A stretch of 64,000 bases of DNA. Source: Paracoccus stylophorae. Its GTDB lineage: Bacteria > Pseudomonadota > Alphaproteobacteria > Rhodobacterales > Rhodobacteraceae. The position numbers and the translations under genes were made by a program. The stretch lies in NCBI RefSeq assembly GCF_028553765.1, contig NZ_CP067134.1, positions 2,275,001 through 2,339,000 of the forward strand. Reading direction: 5' to 3'. The notes under the pieces are model-generated. The model worked only from the letters and a program-made list of their open reading frames with translations, did no database searches and was not told where the DNA came from. Shown in pieces: positions 28,444 through 38,480 of the stretch (position 1 is the stretch's first letter; each line of letters opens with the position of its first letter).

Positions 28444-28489
28444 CCATTCGCGGTCAGGTCAGGCCTCGACGGATGGTCGCCGGATCCCA

Positions 28490-31282
28490 TTATGCAACGG
28501 GTTCCACAACGGCGGAGTGCTTTGTGACAATGTCCTGAATTTCCGAGGGCTTGAATGCGACATCCCATGCCCAGTGGCCGAAGCCGCCCGCAGCGTTGAC
28601 CGCCTTCACCCACTCGTTCAACGCGTCCCGCTTGGCCTTGTTCTGGGGGCTGTCGGTGCCCTTGATCTCAAGCGCCAGAATGATGCCGCTGGCAAGACGC
28701 ACGAGGAAATCCGGAACATACCGGCGCCGTGAACCGGCCCACATGTAATAGATCTGGAAGCCGAGATGATCGTTCTTGGCATAGGCGATGACGTCTTCGC
28801 GCTTCTCGAAGATGTTGGCGGCATGTCCCTCCCAGGACGAATCCCCGACGAGATGGCTGATATGCGACTTGGTGGTCGGAAAGCAGGGCTTGGTGGTGTA
28901 CCAGGTCCGCATCTGGCCGGTGGCGCCGATCGGGTTTTCCTCGTCGAACACCGGCGTCAGGCGCTCCGTGTTCTGCTCGGTCACGTTGCTCAGCACATGC
29001 TGAACGACAAGGTCGATGTTGAGTGCGATCAGAATCCGCCGCCGAAGCGGGTCAGAGTGGAACAGCGACGGGATGTCGAGGCGGTCGGAGTTGAGGAACG
29101 CCTCGACGATCCTGACCAGCTGCGCCGCGAGATACTCATGGCTACCCGAAAAGCCGTGGCTGAGTTCGGCGAAGGCCTTCCGTGCTGCCTGAAAGACGAG
29201 ACGTTGCAGGCGGAAGCCGTCTGGCAGCTTCTCGAGGTCGATGGCTGTCACCTTGCCCATATCGGTCGCGCCGCCGAGCGCAGGAGCCAATTCCGCGCTG
29301 ATCGGCGTGCTGGCAGGGTCGAGCACGAGCGGCGCTACCTTGCACCAGTCCATGGTCAGCTGCGGTCTCACGACCGTTTCAACCCGCAGCACGTTCGGCC
29401 AGCGAAGTTCCAAATGAGCCCGCTCGGGCACGACTTCGATCTGGGTGGTCGGCTTGGGAGGCGGCGGAGCTTCCCCGCCTTCGCCAGTTTCCGAAATGGA
29501 AAGCGGCACACCGAAGACGTTGACGTATTCGGGCAGGAAAAGACCATTCTCGTCCGTGTCATAGGACACCCGACGCAATCCGCGCCCGACGACCTGTTCG
29601 CAGAGCAGCTGGGAGGTGAACGCCCGGAGACCCATGATGTGCGTGACGTTTTTGGCGTCCCATCCCTCCGACAGCATCGCAACCGATATCACGTTCTGCA
29701 GATCCTGTCCGGCCGCTCCCCGCTTCCCGACGTTGTCCACGATCTCACGCAGCAGTTCTTCCTTCTTCAGGGCGCGGAACTGCTGGCGGCGGGTCTCGGG
29801 GATGGTCGCAGCGTCGATGATTGCCTTCAGCCGCGCCTCGTAGTCTTTGTCGGAGGTCGCGGTCTCGCCGATCTCAGCCTTCTCCAGCACCTTGGAATCG
29901 ACCCGGAGCGTTCGGGTCGGTGCGTGCAATTCGGGCCAGTGCGCATCGCCCTTGTTGAAATAGGTCTCGATGCGGGCTGCGGTTTCGGTGCGGTTGCAGA
30001 CCGTCAGCATGACCGGCGGAGAATGATGCCCGGCCTCCTGCCATTGCGCCCGGGTCTCCCGCCAGTCGGCGCCGAGCAGCGTATAGGCGTCCTGGACCAG
30101 CTTTGGCAGCGCCTCATGCGCTTCGGCCTTGCGGTTCAGGTCTTCGGAAACGGTCGGATCGCGGTAGATGTGGTAGAGCTTGGAACGCAGCGTCTTGGCG
30201 TCCGGAACCGCATCGTCGCGGACAACGACGCGCGGTGTCTTCACCAGCCCGGCCTCGATCGCGTCGTTCAGGCCGAAATCCGAGATGATCCAGTCGAACA
30301 GAGCCGTATCGGTGCTCTTCTTGCCAGTCGGCGCGAAGGGCGTGGCCGAGAGGTCGAAGCAGCGCTGGATGCGCCGGGTTTTGTGGATGCGGTCGAGGCC
30401 TTCGATCCAGCGCGTCGCCTCGTCAAGGTCGATGCCATGCTCCTCGGCATGCTTCTTGCTGATCTTCACCTCGGGCGGTTTGCGATAGGCGTGGTGCGCC
30501 TCGTCGTTGATGACGATGATATCCTTGTGCGCCGCCAGCTTGCCCAGCACGCGCCGCGTGAAGGCCTCGTCGGACTCGCGCCCTTTCTTCACCACGGATC
30601 GCTCCGCTTCCTTCAGCGGCATCAGCGTGTGCCAGTTCTCGATCAGCACCTCAGCCTGGTTCAGCTTCTGGCGCAGGGCCTCGGACGGGCAAAGGTTGAA
30701 CTCGTCATAGTAGCTGCCCTCGCTGGGCAGCAGCACCTGCAGCCGTTCCTTCACGGTCAGCCCCGGTGCCACGATGAACACGGCGCGGCTGAAATCCTTG
30801 TTCCGCTTCGGATAGGTTAGCGCGTTCAGCACCTGCCAGGTGATGATCATCGCCATCACCGTGGTCTTGCCCGCGCCCGTCGCCATCTTGTTGCAGAGCC
30901 TCTCCCACACACCGCCATCGCCGGGGATCGCGATGCCCTGCTTGTAGGCCTCGGCGCCTTCGACCCACCATATCAGCGTCTCGATGGCCTCGAGCTGGCA
31001 GAAATAGAATGGATGCTGCCGCGCCTCACGGTCGTGCCAGTGCTCCAGCAGCTTGCGGGTAACGATGGTCACGCCGGGCCAACCGTCGTCGCGCCACTGA
31101 TCCACGCGGGTGCGGATCGTGTTCACCAGATCAAGCACCTCGGTGCGCTTAGTGTTGTTGCGCGCGTCAAAAACCTCATAGCTCGCAGGCCGCCGTTCTG
31201 GCTTGATCTCCAGATTTCCGCCCTTGGCCTCGACCCAATGCTGCGCCGGACAGACGAAGGGCGAATTGATGATGAGGGACAT
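28490..31282 (-). CDS. Type III-like restriction enzyme subunit: DEAH helicase plus PD-(D/E)XK nuclease
   Basis: 930 residues. The superfamily 2 helicase core has Walker A MATGAGKT at 133-140, DEAH-box NDEAHHAY near 258 and motif III LSATPFAP. Helicase domain 2 contains AMLSEGWDAKNVTHIMGLRA and CEQVVGRGLRR. The C-terminal end has PDFLVRL (about 856) and LALEIKG (about 872), a PD-(D/E)XK nuclease signature. It pairs with the methyltransferase that ends 4 bp upstream, forming a restriction-modification or defence unit. NCBI-style naming would be the BPTD_3080 family of restriction endonucleases. Confidence 0.9.
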   Translation of the reverse strand: MSLIINSPFVCPAQHWVEAKGGNLEIKPERRPASYEVFDARNNTKRTEVLDLVNTIRTRVDQWRDDGWPGVTIVTRKLLEHWHDREARQHPFYFCQLEAIETLIWWVEGAEAYKQGIAIPGDGGVWERLCNKMATGAGKTTVMAMIITWQVLNALTYPKRNKDFSRAVFIVAPGLTVKERLQVLLPSEGSYYDEFNLCPSEALRQKLNQAEVLIENWHTLMPLKEAERSVVKKGRESDEAFTRRVLGKLAAHKDIIVINDEAHHAYRKPPEVKISKKHAEEHGIDLDEATRWIEGLDRIHKTRRIQRCFDLSATPFAPTGKKSTDTALFDWIISDFGLNDAIEAGLVKTPRVVVRDDAVPDAKTLRSKLYHIYRDPTVSEDLNRKAEAHEALPKLVQDAYTLLGADWRETRAQWQEAGHHSPPVMLTVCNRTETAARIETYFNKGDAHWPELHAPTRTLRVDSKVLEKAEIGETATSDKDYEARLKAIIDAATIPETRRQQFRALKKEELLREIVDNVGKRGAAGQDLQNVISVAMLSEGWDAKNVTHIMGLRAFTSQLLCEQVVGRGLRRVSYDTDENGLFLPEYVNVFGVPLSISETGEGGEAPPPPKPTTQIEVVPERAHLELRWPNVLRVETVVRPQLTMDWCKVAPLVLDPASTPISAELAPALGGATDMGKVTAIDLEKLPDGFRLQRLVFQAARKAFAELSHGFSGSHEYLAAQLVRIVEAFLNSDRLDIPSLFHSDPLRRRILIALNIDLVVQHVLSNVTEQNTERLTPVFDEENPIGATGQMRTWYTTKPCFPTTKSHISHLVGDSSWEGHAANIFEKREDVIAYAKNDHLGFQIYYMWAGSRRRYVPDFLVRLASGIILALEIKGTDSPQNKAKRDALNEWVKAVNAAGGFGHWAWDVAFKPSEIQDIVTKHSAVVEPVA

Positions 31283-31286
31283 GGGC

Positions 31287-34200
31287 TTATCCCTCCAGCG
31301 GCATGATCTTGAGCGACTCGATCCCGCGGTCGTCCACGATCTTGACCGCGATCCGCCGGTTGTCGCCCGCCTCGAAGGGCAGCGAGACGGTGCCGTGGAA
31401 CTGCTCCAGCAGGTCTTCGTCCAGCTCTGCCCTCACGGTCTTGCGCAGGCGGTTCCAGCCGCCCTTTGCATCCGCCATCGGGAAGAACACCTGGTGCGGC
31501 ATCAGCGAGCGGTTGTCGTAGTCCACGTCCAGCGACCACATCGCGATCTGCGTCTTGCCGCCGGACACGAGGTCACCCGCCTTCGGGTCGAAATAGTCAA
31601 AGCCGTTGACCTCGACCTCCCACAGCCCGTCCTTGCGCTTACGCAGCTCCACGTCCGGCTGGCCCATCAGCCAGAAGGACTGGTTCGAGGCGCGCTTCTT
31701 CTTCAGATCCTCGGTCAGCAGGTCGGTGTTCATCTGTGCCTTGAGCAGCGTGACCCCCGGCCAGTTCACCTCGTCGATGTCCTTCGCGGCCTCGGGGTCG
31801 AAGGTGAAGGCGCAGAACAGGATGAATTTCGGCGACGGGCGCAGGGTCTCGGCCTCGGTCAGCGCCAGTTCCACCTGCCGCTGCTCCAGCGCCGCGTGCT
31901 CGGGGCCGAAGCTGACGACGACGCGCTCGCCCGTCTCTGCCAGCGACCCGCTGGCATGGATGTACTTCAACCCCGGCAGCGTCTCGAACTCGGCGAAGCG
32001 GAGCATGGCGCCGCCCTTGCCGCGCACGCCGGTCTTGAGCAGTTCGTCGCGCCACAGCGCCTGGCGGGAGGTCTCGCCGGAGCGGGCGACGGTCTCGTCG
32101 GCTTCCTGCGGCGGCATGCTCTCGTCCAGCGATAGGACGGTCGGCGCCGGCACCGCCTCGACCGAGAACGGCCCGCAGATGCGCAGCTTGGACTTGTCGA
32201 TGCGCGGCTTGTCGTAGAGCGTCTCCTGTTCGGCATGGTCGGCGATGGACTGGTCCATGCGGCGCTGCATCGCCTGCCGGGCGGCGTGGAAGGCATCGAA
32301 AGCGGCGCGGGCGGGTTCGGGCCAGTTGTCGGGCCAGTCGAAGGGCACCTCCCATTCGTGCAGGCTGTCGCCCCTGGCGAAGTCCACCGGCTTGCCCTTG
32401 CGCGCTCCTTGAGCTGGTTTGAGCGGCTTCGGCGGGGCCTTTGCCAGCGCGGCGTTGAGGTCGGCCAGTGCCGCCGCGATCTTCGGGTGATCTTCCTCGT
32501 AAATCGTGTCGATGTCGGGATTGTTGGCGATGCTTTTCAGCGTGATATGCGGCACGGTTTCATAGTCGAAGCCACCGCCCAGCCCGTCCTGCGGATGGCG
32601 CAGGGCGTAATAGTCAAAGCTGGCGGTCATCAGCCGCTGCTTGGCCAGCGTGATCGCCACGCGGGATGTGTCGCAGGTGATCCAGCGCCGCCCCCATTTC
32701 TCGGCGACGAAGGCGGTGGTGCCGGAGCCGCAGGTCGGATCGAGCACCAGATCGCCGGGATCGGTGGTCATCAACATGCAGCGTTCTATGACCTTGGCAC
32801 CTGTTCGAACGACGTAGTAGCGACTCTCGGCAAAGCCACCCGTCACCGTGTCGTCCCAGAGATTGGTGATCTTGAACCAAGGAAAGTCCGTAGCAAAACG
32901 GCGATATGCGAGTGTTTTCCCGTAGGCTTCCATGCGCTCGGAGCGAAACAGACGCGGCATACCAGTCGCTAAAGACGTTTTCCAACCACCGGGAAAGGGA
33001 GAGAAACTCTGACCTAAGAAATCGAACGGATTAGCAGCTTCCCCTGAAGATGACGTAGAAGTCAGATTGTCGCGCCGATAGACGGTCGCGCCTTCGGGCA
33101 ATGCGCTCCAATCCTGACCTTCGGGCTTGGTCATGCGGCGATGCTCACCATGTTCATCGCGAACATAGTTGTAGTTTACCCACCCTTCACCGCCACGCGT
33201 CAGGTAGAGCTGCCGGTATTTGACGCGCTGAATGTCCTTTGCATACCAAACGATATAGTCGTTGGTTGCAGCAAGGACGTTCGTTCCGCCTGTTGGGCTA
33301 CCGGCGCCAGTTGTCTTCTTGAACGTGATTACACTGACAAGATTTTTAGGGCCGAATACCTCATCCATCAACTCTCGGACGTGGTGCAAATTCTCATCCG
33401 AAATCTGCACGAATACCGACCCCCTCTCGGTCAAAAGTTCCCGCGCCAGCATCAGCCGGTCGCGCAGATAGGTGAGGTAGGAGTGGATGCCGAGTTCCCA
33501 AGTGTCACGGAACGCCTTGATCATCTCGGGTTCCTGGGTCAGGTCGGCGTCCGAGCGGTCCTTCACGTCGCGCTTGTTCGTGAAGGGCTGGAAGTTCGAC
33601 CCGTATTTGATGCCATAAGGCGGGTCGATGTAGATCATCTGAACCTTGCCGCCCATGCTCTCCTTGGTCAGGAGCGAGTTCATCACCAGCAGGCTGTCTC
33701 CGGCCACAAGCCGGTTCGACCAGCCCTTTTCGTGGTGGTAGAAATCCAGCGCCTGGCGCAGCGGCAGGTTCTCGAACGGCGCCGCGAACAGGTCCGGCTG
33801 CCGCCATTGCGTCGCCGAGTCCGTGCCCTTCATCCGCTTGGCTGCATTGGCAAGGATCGTCGCCGGGTCCACCCGTTCATGGACATGGAGCGAGACGGTA
33901 TCGACCTCAACGCTCGTCCGCTCCGCCTTGCCCGTCCAGTTCAGATAGGGCGCCTGCAGCCGCTTCAGCTCCTGCAGCGCGTCCCTCATCCGCTCCGGAT
34001 CCTCGCTGGCCAGCGCATCGTCGATGAGCCGTTCGATCCCCGCCCGCGCGCTGTCGAAGTTCAGCACCGGGTCCAGATGCGGGTCATAGGCCCAGACCGT
34101 ATTGTCGCCATCGGGATCGGTGCCGGCATGGACCATCCCGACCTCGGGGTTGTTCACCCGCGTCTCGCCATGGCGGTAGCTCAGCACCTGCACCGGCCCG

Positions 34201-34544
34201 TCCGGCCTGCGGGTGGCCTTCTTCTTGCCGGCGGCCCGTCGCTGGCGCGGCGCGCCTTCCTCGGTGAAGGTCAGTTCGAACCCGTCATCCTCGTCGTCGC
34301 CACCCTCGTCCAGGTCGTCTTCACCCTCGTCGTCCAGATCGTCGGCGATACGGAAGATCGACCCGCCACGCTCCCTTCCACGCCCCAGCACGCCCTCATC
34401 GATCAGCGCATCGCGCGCGGCGATGTAGTCGTCGTCGCCAAGTTCGGGCATCTGCTCGCGCAGCAGCGCCAGCATGGCCCCATTGCCGATGGAAGAACCG
34501 TCTTCGGGTGTCAGGGTCAGGATCAGGTCGGAAATGTCGGACAT
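31287..34544 (-). CDS. Type III-like site-specific DNA methyltransferase (Mod)
   Basis: 1085 residues, much longer than classical Mod subunits (about 650). The catalytic motif IV IDPPYGIKYGSNF (about 308) precedes the AdoMet motif DPTCGSGTTAFVAEKWG (about 602), the order of beta-class amino-methyltransferases. The region between them carries the target-recognition part. The N-terminal about 110 residues are a separate acidic section (DDLDEGGDDEDDGFEL) preceded by a winged-helix-like start. The C-terminal 400 residues are unassigned. It should modify adenine (or N4-cytosine) to protect DNA from the adjacent Res enzyme. Confidence 0.9.
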   Translation of the reverse strand: MSDISDLILTLTPEDGSSIGNGAMLALLREQMPELGDDDYIAARDALIDEGVLGRGRERGGSIFRIADDLDDEGEDDLDEGGDDEDDGFELTFTEEGAPRQRRAAGKKKATRRPDGPVQVLSYRHGETRVNNPEVGMVHAGTDPDGDNTVWAYDPHLDPVLNFDSARAGIERLIDDALASEDPERMRDALQELKRLQAPYLNWTGKAERTSVEVDTVSLHVHERVDPATILANAAKRMKGTDSATQWRQPDLFAAPFENLPLRQALDFYHHEKGWSNRLVAGDSLLVMNSLLTKESMGGKVQMIYIDPPYGIKYGSNFQPFTNKRDVKDRSDADLTQEPEMIKAFRDTWELGIHSYLTYLRDRLMLARELLTERGSVFVQISDENLHHVRELMDEVFGPKNLVSVITFKKTTGAGSPTGGTNVLAATNDYIVWYAKDIQRVKYRQLYLTRGGEGWVNYNYVRDEHGEHRRMTKPEGQDWSALPEGATVYRRDNLTSTSSSGEAANPFDFLGQSFSPFPGGWKTSLATGMPRLFRSERMEAYGKTLAYRRFATDFPWFKITNLWDDTVTGGFAESRYYVVRTGAKVIERCMLMTTDPGDLVLDPTCGSGTTAFVAEKWGRRWITCDTSRVAITLAKQRLMTASFDYYALRHPQDGLGGGFDYETVPHITLKSIANNPDIDTIYEEDHPKIAAALADLNAALAKAPPKPLKPAQGARKGKPVDFARGDSLHEWEVPFDWPDNWPEPARAAFDAFHAARQAMQRRMDQSIADHAEQETLYDKPRIDKSKLRICGPFSVEAVPAPTVLSLDESMPPQEADETVARSGETSRQALWRDELLKTGVRGKGGAMLRFAEFETLPGLKYIHASGSLAETGERVVVSFGPEHAALEQRQVELALTEAETLRPSPKFILFCAFTFDPEAAKDIDEVNWPGVTLLKAQMNTDLLTEDLKKKRASNQSFWLMGQPDVELRKRKDGLWEVEVNGFDYFDPKAGDLVSGGKTQIAMWSLDVDYDNRSLMPHQVFFPMADAKGGWNRLRKTVRAELDEDLLEQFHGTVSLPFEAGDNRRIAVKIVDDRGIESLKIMPLEG

Positions 34545-34616
34545 GGGGCCAGGAACTCACGAAAAGGTCTTGTTTTCCATTACCTATCGCGCCGGTTGTC
34601 CTTTTGCACGCGGGAA

Positions 34617-35018
34617 TCAGCCTTCAATGCATCCGAGAGACCAGAGTGCATGCTGTTCGGTCCAGTCGGCCGGGAATGGGTCCTTCAGGTTCGCGAGCGT
34701 GACATTCGCTGGCTGACGGCCCTCCATGATGGCGTCGACGAGTTCCGGGGAAAGGAGCGACAACCGCATCAGCCGCGCCATGTAGGTGAAGGCGATGCCT
34801 TCCCTCTCGGCCAGTTCGGAAATCGACGCGAACTCGCCCGACTCCAGCATGCGCTTCCAGCGGAACGCGCGGGCCAGCGCTTTCACCAGCGTGTTGTCCG
34901 GCTTTCGCGCTTGTGCGGCGCCCTCCGGCAGCACCATATCCTTCCGCCCGCCTCGCTTAATAATGCGGAACGGGACATGGATGGTGACTGTGTCGGGGAT
35001 AGAAGTGTTCCGAGTCAT
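34617..35018 (-). CDS. Recombinase-associated DNA-binding protein
   Basis: 133 residues. The N-terminus VTIHVPFRIIKRGGRKDMVL and the central helix-turn-helix (LESGEFASISELAEREGIAF, then TYMARLMRLSLLSPELVDAI) resemble the small HTH proteins encoded next to large serine recombinases in alphaproteobacterial islands. It overlaps the end of the recombinase by 4 bases (ATGA), so the two are co-translated. A likely role is assisting or regulating recombination. Confidence 0.8.
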   Translation of the reverse strand: MTRNTSIPDTVTIHVPFRIIKRGGRKDMVLPEGAAQARKPDNTLVKALARAFRWKRMLESGEFASISELAEREGIAFTYMARLMRLSLLSPELVDAIMEGRQPANVTLANLKDPFPADWTEQHALWSLGCIEG

Positions 35019-36330
35019 GCGGCGGCTCCGGCATCGGCGGTGATTTCACTCGCCAGCGCCGCCAGCCCGTCCATGCGCAGGCGGACGTTGAGACCGCTGA
35101 TGCCGATATCGACCCGTTCGACCAACAGGGCCACAAGTCGCGCCTGTTCCGCCGGGAACAGTTCATCCCACAATGGATCGAGCTTCTGGAGGGCTGCGCG
35201 AGCGTCTGCCTCAGTGATTCCGTCGTCCTGCGTCCGCGCCGACTTCCATGTCCCAGCCACGATCTCGGGCTGGCACACGGCGCGCAACTGCTCGATGACG
35301 GCCGCTTCGATCTCGCCCGCTGGCACGCGACCGATGGGGCATGCCCCCGCGCCATGCTTCAGCACCGTCTGGCTGACATAGTAGCGATACAGCCGCCCGC
35401 CCTTGCGGGTGTGGGTCGGCGAGAAGGCCGCGCCATCGGGACCGTAGACCAGTCCTTTCAGGAGCGCGGGCGTATCGGCACGGGTCCGCGCGGCGCGCTT
35501 GCGGGGACTCTCCTGCAGGATGGTGTGAACGCGGTCCCACGTCTCGCGGTCGATGATGGCGTCATGCTCGCCGGGATAGCTGTCGCCCTTGTGCACCGCC
35601 TCGCCGATATAGGCGCGGTTCGACAGCATCCGGTAGATGTACTTCTTGTCGATCCGGTTGCCACGCGGGGTTCGGATACCGCGCTTACCGACTTCGCGGG
35701 CCAGTTCCGTGCAGGAGCCGATTTCGAGGAACCGGGCGAAGATCCAGCGCACATGACCGGCAGCTTCCTCGTCGACCACCAGCTTGCGGTTCTCGACGCG
35801 GTATCCGTAGGGCGGCACCCCGCCCATCCACATGCCCTTCTTCCGGCTGGCTGCGACCTTGTCGCGAATGCGCTCGGCGGTCACCTCGCGTTCGAACTGG
35901 GCGAACGACAGCAGGATGTTCAGCGTCAGCCGCCCCATCGAGGTGGTCGTGTTGAAGGACTGCGTGACCGACACGAAGGTCACGCCATTGCGGTCAAACA
36001 CCTCGACCAGCTTGGCGAAGTCGGCGAGCGAGCGGCTGAGGCGGTCGATCTTGTAGACGACGACCACGTCGACCAGCCCGTCGTCGATGTCCGCCAGCAG
36101 ACGCTGCAGGCCGGGCCGCTCCAGCGTGCCGCCGGAGATGCCACCGTCGTCATACTGATCGCGGACCAGCACCCAGCCCTCGGAGCGCTGGCTGGCGATG
36201 TAGGATTCGCAGGCCTCGCGCTGGGCATGCAGGCTGTTGAACTCCTGCTCCAACCCCTCCTCGGAGGATTTGCGGGTGTAGACGGCGCAGCGCAGCTTGC
36301 GGACGGGTTTCGATTTTTCCGGCGGCTTCG

Positions 36331-36334
<4 letters not shown>
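35015..36334 (-). CDS. Large serine recombinase (resolvase/invertase family)
   Basis: 439 residues from MTKPPEKSKPVRKLRCAVYT. The resolvase catalytic domain has AVYTRKSSEEG with the nucleophile Ser at about residues 23-24, and VVVYKIDRLSRSLADF with the catalytic Arg residues. The 'recombinase' domain follows (GVPPYGYRVENRKLVVDEEA, RGIRTPRGNRIDKKYIYRML). A zinc-ribbon-like part has GLVYGPDGAAFSPTHTRKGG and the ACPIGRVPA segment. It probably catalyses integration or excision of this element. The start overlaps the DUF2924 stop (TGA within ATGA). Confidence 0.92.
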
Positions 36335-36782
<448 letters not shown>

Positions 36783-36786
<4 letters not shown>

Positions 36787-36986
36787 GCGGTTCTCCGGTG
36801 TGTTGGAGTTGCATGACGGCATTGGTCGGGCGGATAGTGTAGGCAACTTTCTCCCGCGTCGTCAGATACTTCTCTGCCGTTCCGCATCTGCAACCGGACC
36901 AGCCCGAGCGCCAGCAGGCCGCACAGTTCAGTGCGGCGTTCGGCGGGCGTCATCAGGTCGGGCGGGAGCGGATTGGGGCGTTTCAT
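36783..36986 (-). CDS. Small conserved protein of the recombinase cassette
   Basis: 67 residues: MKRPNPLPPDLMTPAERRTE, then LCGLLALGLVRLQMRNG and a tail ending in HATPTHRRTA. Short proteins with this start and ending commonly lead the DUF2924-recombinase cassette. It overlaps DUF2924 by 4 bases. Function unknown. Confidence 0.75.
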
Positions 36987-37241
36987 GTGGGCCTCGGAGC
37001 GGTGGTCTCCTCAGGCCTCTACTCACCGGTATCACGAAACGTCCCACGATGGCGCACCGCGACAATGCGCGCCAAACGGTCTCGACTCCCGGTTGATCGG
37101 TCGGGTAGAACATAATCGGAACAGATTTCACCTTCGCCCGGTGAATCGGACGTGCTTCTTTCGTCGGCGTAATGCGGGCCGTGGAGGCGCAATCCGGTTC
37201 GCGACTGCAAGCGAGAAGGTTTCAGGGCGAAAGGAGCTCAC

Positions 37242-38480
37242 GTGGCCAAGAGGATCAGGAATTTCGTCGATCGCGCCTTCTCCAGAACCGTCGATCTCGA
37301 ACTGCTTCATCGCCTGTTGATCCCCTATCTGGGCCAGATCGATTTCGATTGGGACGGGCTGCCGGAGGACGACGGGGAGCGGCGCGAGGCGATCTTCGGC
37401 GTCTTCGCCAGGGCCGACATGCGATTTCCGGCAAAGCTGCAATTCGCCCTCTACAACATCTCGACGCTGTCGACGGATGCCGGCGCCCGGATCATCCAGG
37501 AGATCGCCTCGGAAGCCGGTGTGGACGTTCTGGCGGCCTGCCGCATCGACGGCGCCGCTGACGATCTGCGATTCACGCCGCGCTTCATGGCGCTGGTCAC
37601 CTGGCTCGATCACCGTCCGATCTTCGACCGTGCCCTTAGCGCCGCGGCCTTTCTTGCCCATTCGACCAAACTCGAACGCGACGCAGAACGGGAGGACGTC
37701 GAACTTCGGCATCACGATGCCGGGGTGAAGGATGGTTTCGCGGAGGCGGCGCGGCTGCATTTTGCGGGCCGCTACAACGGGCATTATTGCGACGTTCGCT
37801 GGTTCGAAGAGGACGATCTGCTGCGCGTGCTGGTCCTGCACGGTTCCAAGCCAGAGACGAAGAACGTCGATCAGGAAGGCGCCGAGGACACGCTGAAGTT
37901 CCGGGAGATCGTGCAATCGACGATCGAATACGACGAGCGACGGAGCGCGATCTCGGTTGGCTCGAAGTCCGCAGCCGACGCCAAGAAGCTGGTGAAGCTC
38001 TTCGGCGCGCATGTTCTCGGTGATGGCGACATTTTCGAGGCTTCGGCCAGGGAGGAACTCTACACGCTCGGTCCCCTGCAGCGGCACGGTGAGAGGTTCA
38101 GATTCGCCTTCGATCCCGATGGCGACATCACCCATGTCGCTTTGCGGGAAGTGCGCATCGACGAGGCGCAGCTGACTGCGACCGGGCGCTTGCGTCGCTC
38201 GCCGTGGTTTCTGGCGCTGGGCGATTCCGAGAATGCGCTCAGGCGCCTCAAGGATTTGGCTCCAGAGATCGAGGTTGCCGACGTGCGGATCGTGCATGCC
38301 AAGATCGACGTCACCATCGAAGTGGACGGCAGCGAAATCGTGGTGCCGGTGACGATCAGACCGCCGCGGACGGTCAGCATGCGCGATCACTCGCACGAAC
38401 GGCTCATTCTCGAAATGCTGGAAGACAATGAAATCCGCAAACGCCGCCGGACTGATCAGGCTGCTGCTGCAGCAGAGTGA
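37242..38480 (+). CDS. Unknown 412-residue protein of a two-gene module
   Basis: Begins at GTG (AAGGAGCTCAC ribosome-binding site). Soluble, alpha/beta, no signal peptide or membrane segment. Noticeable segments: FVDRAFSRTVDLELLHRLLI, AGARIIQEIASEAGVDVLAA, and a C-terminal basic end IRKRRRTDQAAAAAE. I do not recognise a domain. It reads divergently from the recombinase cassette and overlaps the next gene by 53 bp. The position ahead of phage replication genes suggests a regulatory or defence role, but nothing in the sequence proves it. Confidence 0.65.
   Translation: MAKRIRNFVDRAFSRTVDLELLHRLLIPYLGQIDFDWDGLPEDDGERREAIFGVFARADMRFPAKLQFALYNISTLSTDAGARIIQEIASEAGVDVLAACRIDGAADDLRFTPRFMALVTWLDHRPIFDRALSAAAFLAHSTKLERDAEREDVELRHHDAGVKDGFAEAARLHFAGRYNGHYCDVRWFEEDDLLRVLVLHGSKPETKNVDQEGAEDTLKFREIVQSTIEYDERRSAISVGSKSAADAKKLVKLFGAHVLGDGDIFEASAREELYTLGPLQRHGERFRFAFDPDGDITHVALREVRIDEAQLTATGRLRRSPWFLALGDSENALRRLKDLAPEIEVADVRIVHAKIDVTIEVDGSEIVVPVTIRPPRTVSMRDHSHERLILEMLEDNEIRKRRRTDQAAAAAE

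Noticed and set aside
28766..30820. 684-codon plus-strand open frame
   Set aside because: Antisense to the helicase-nuclease subunit with its clear motifs.
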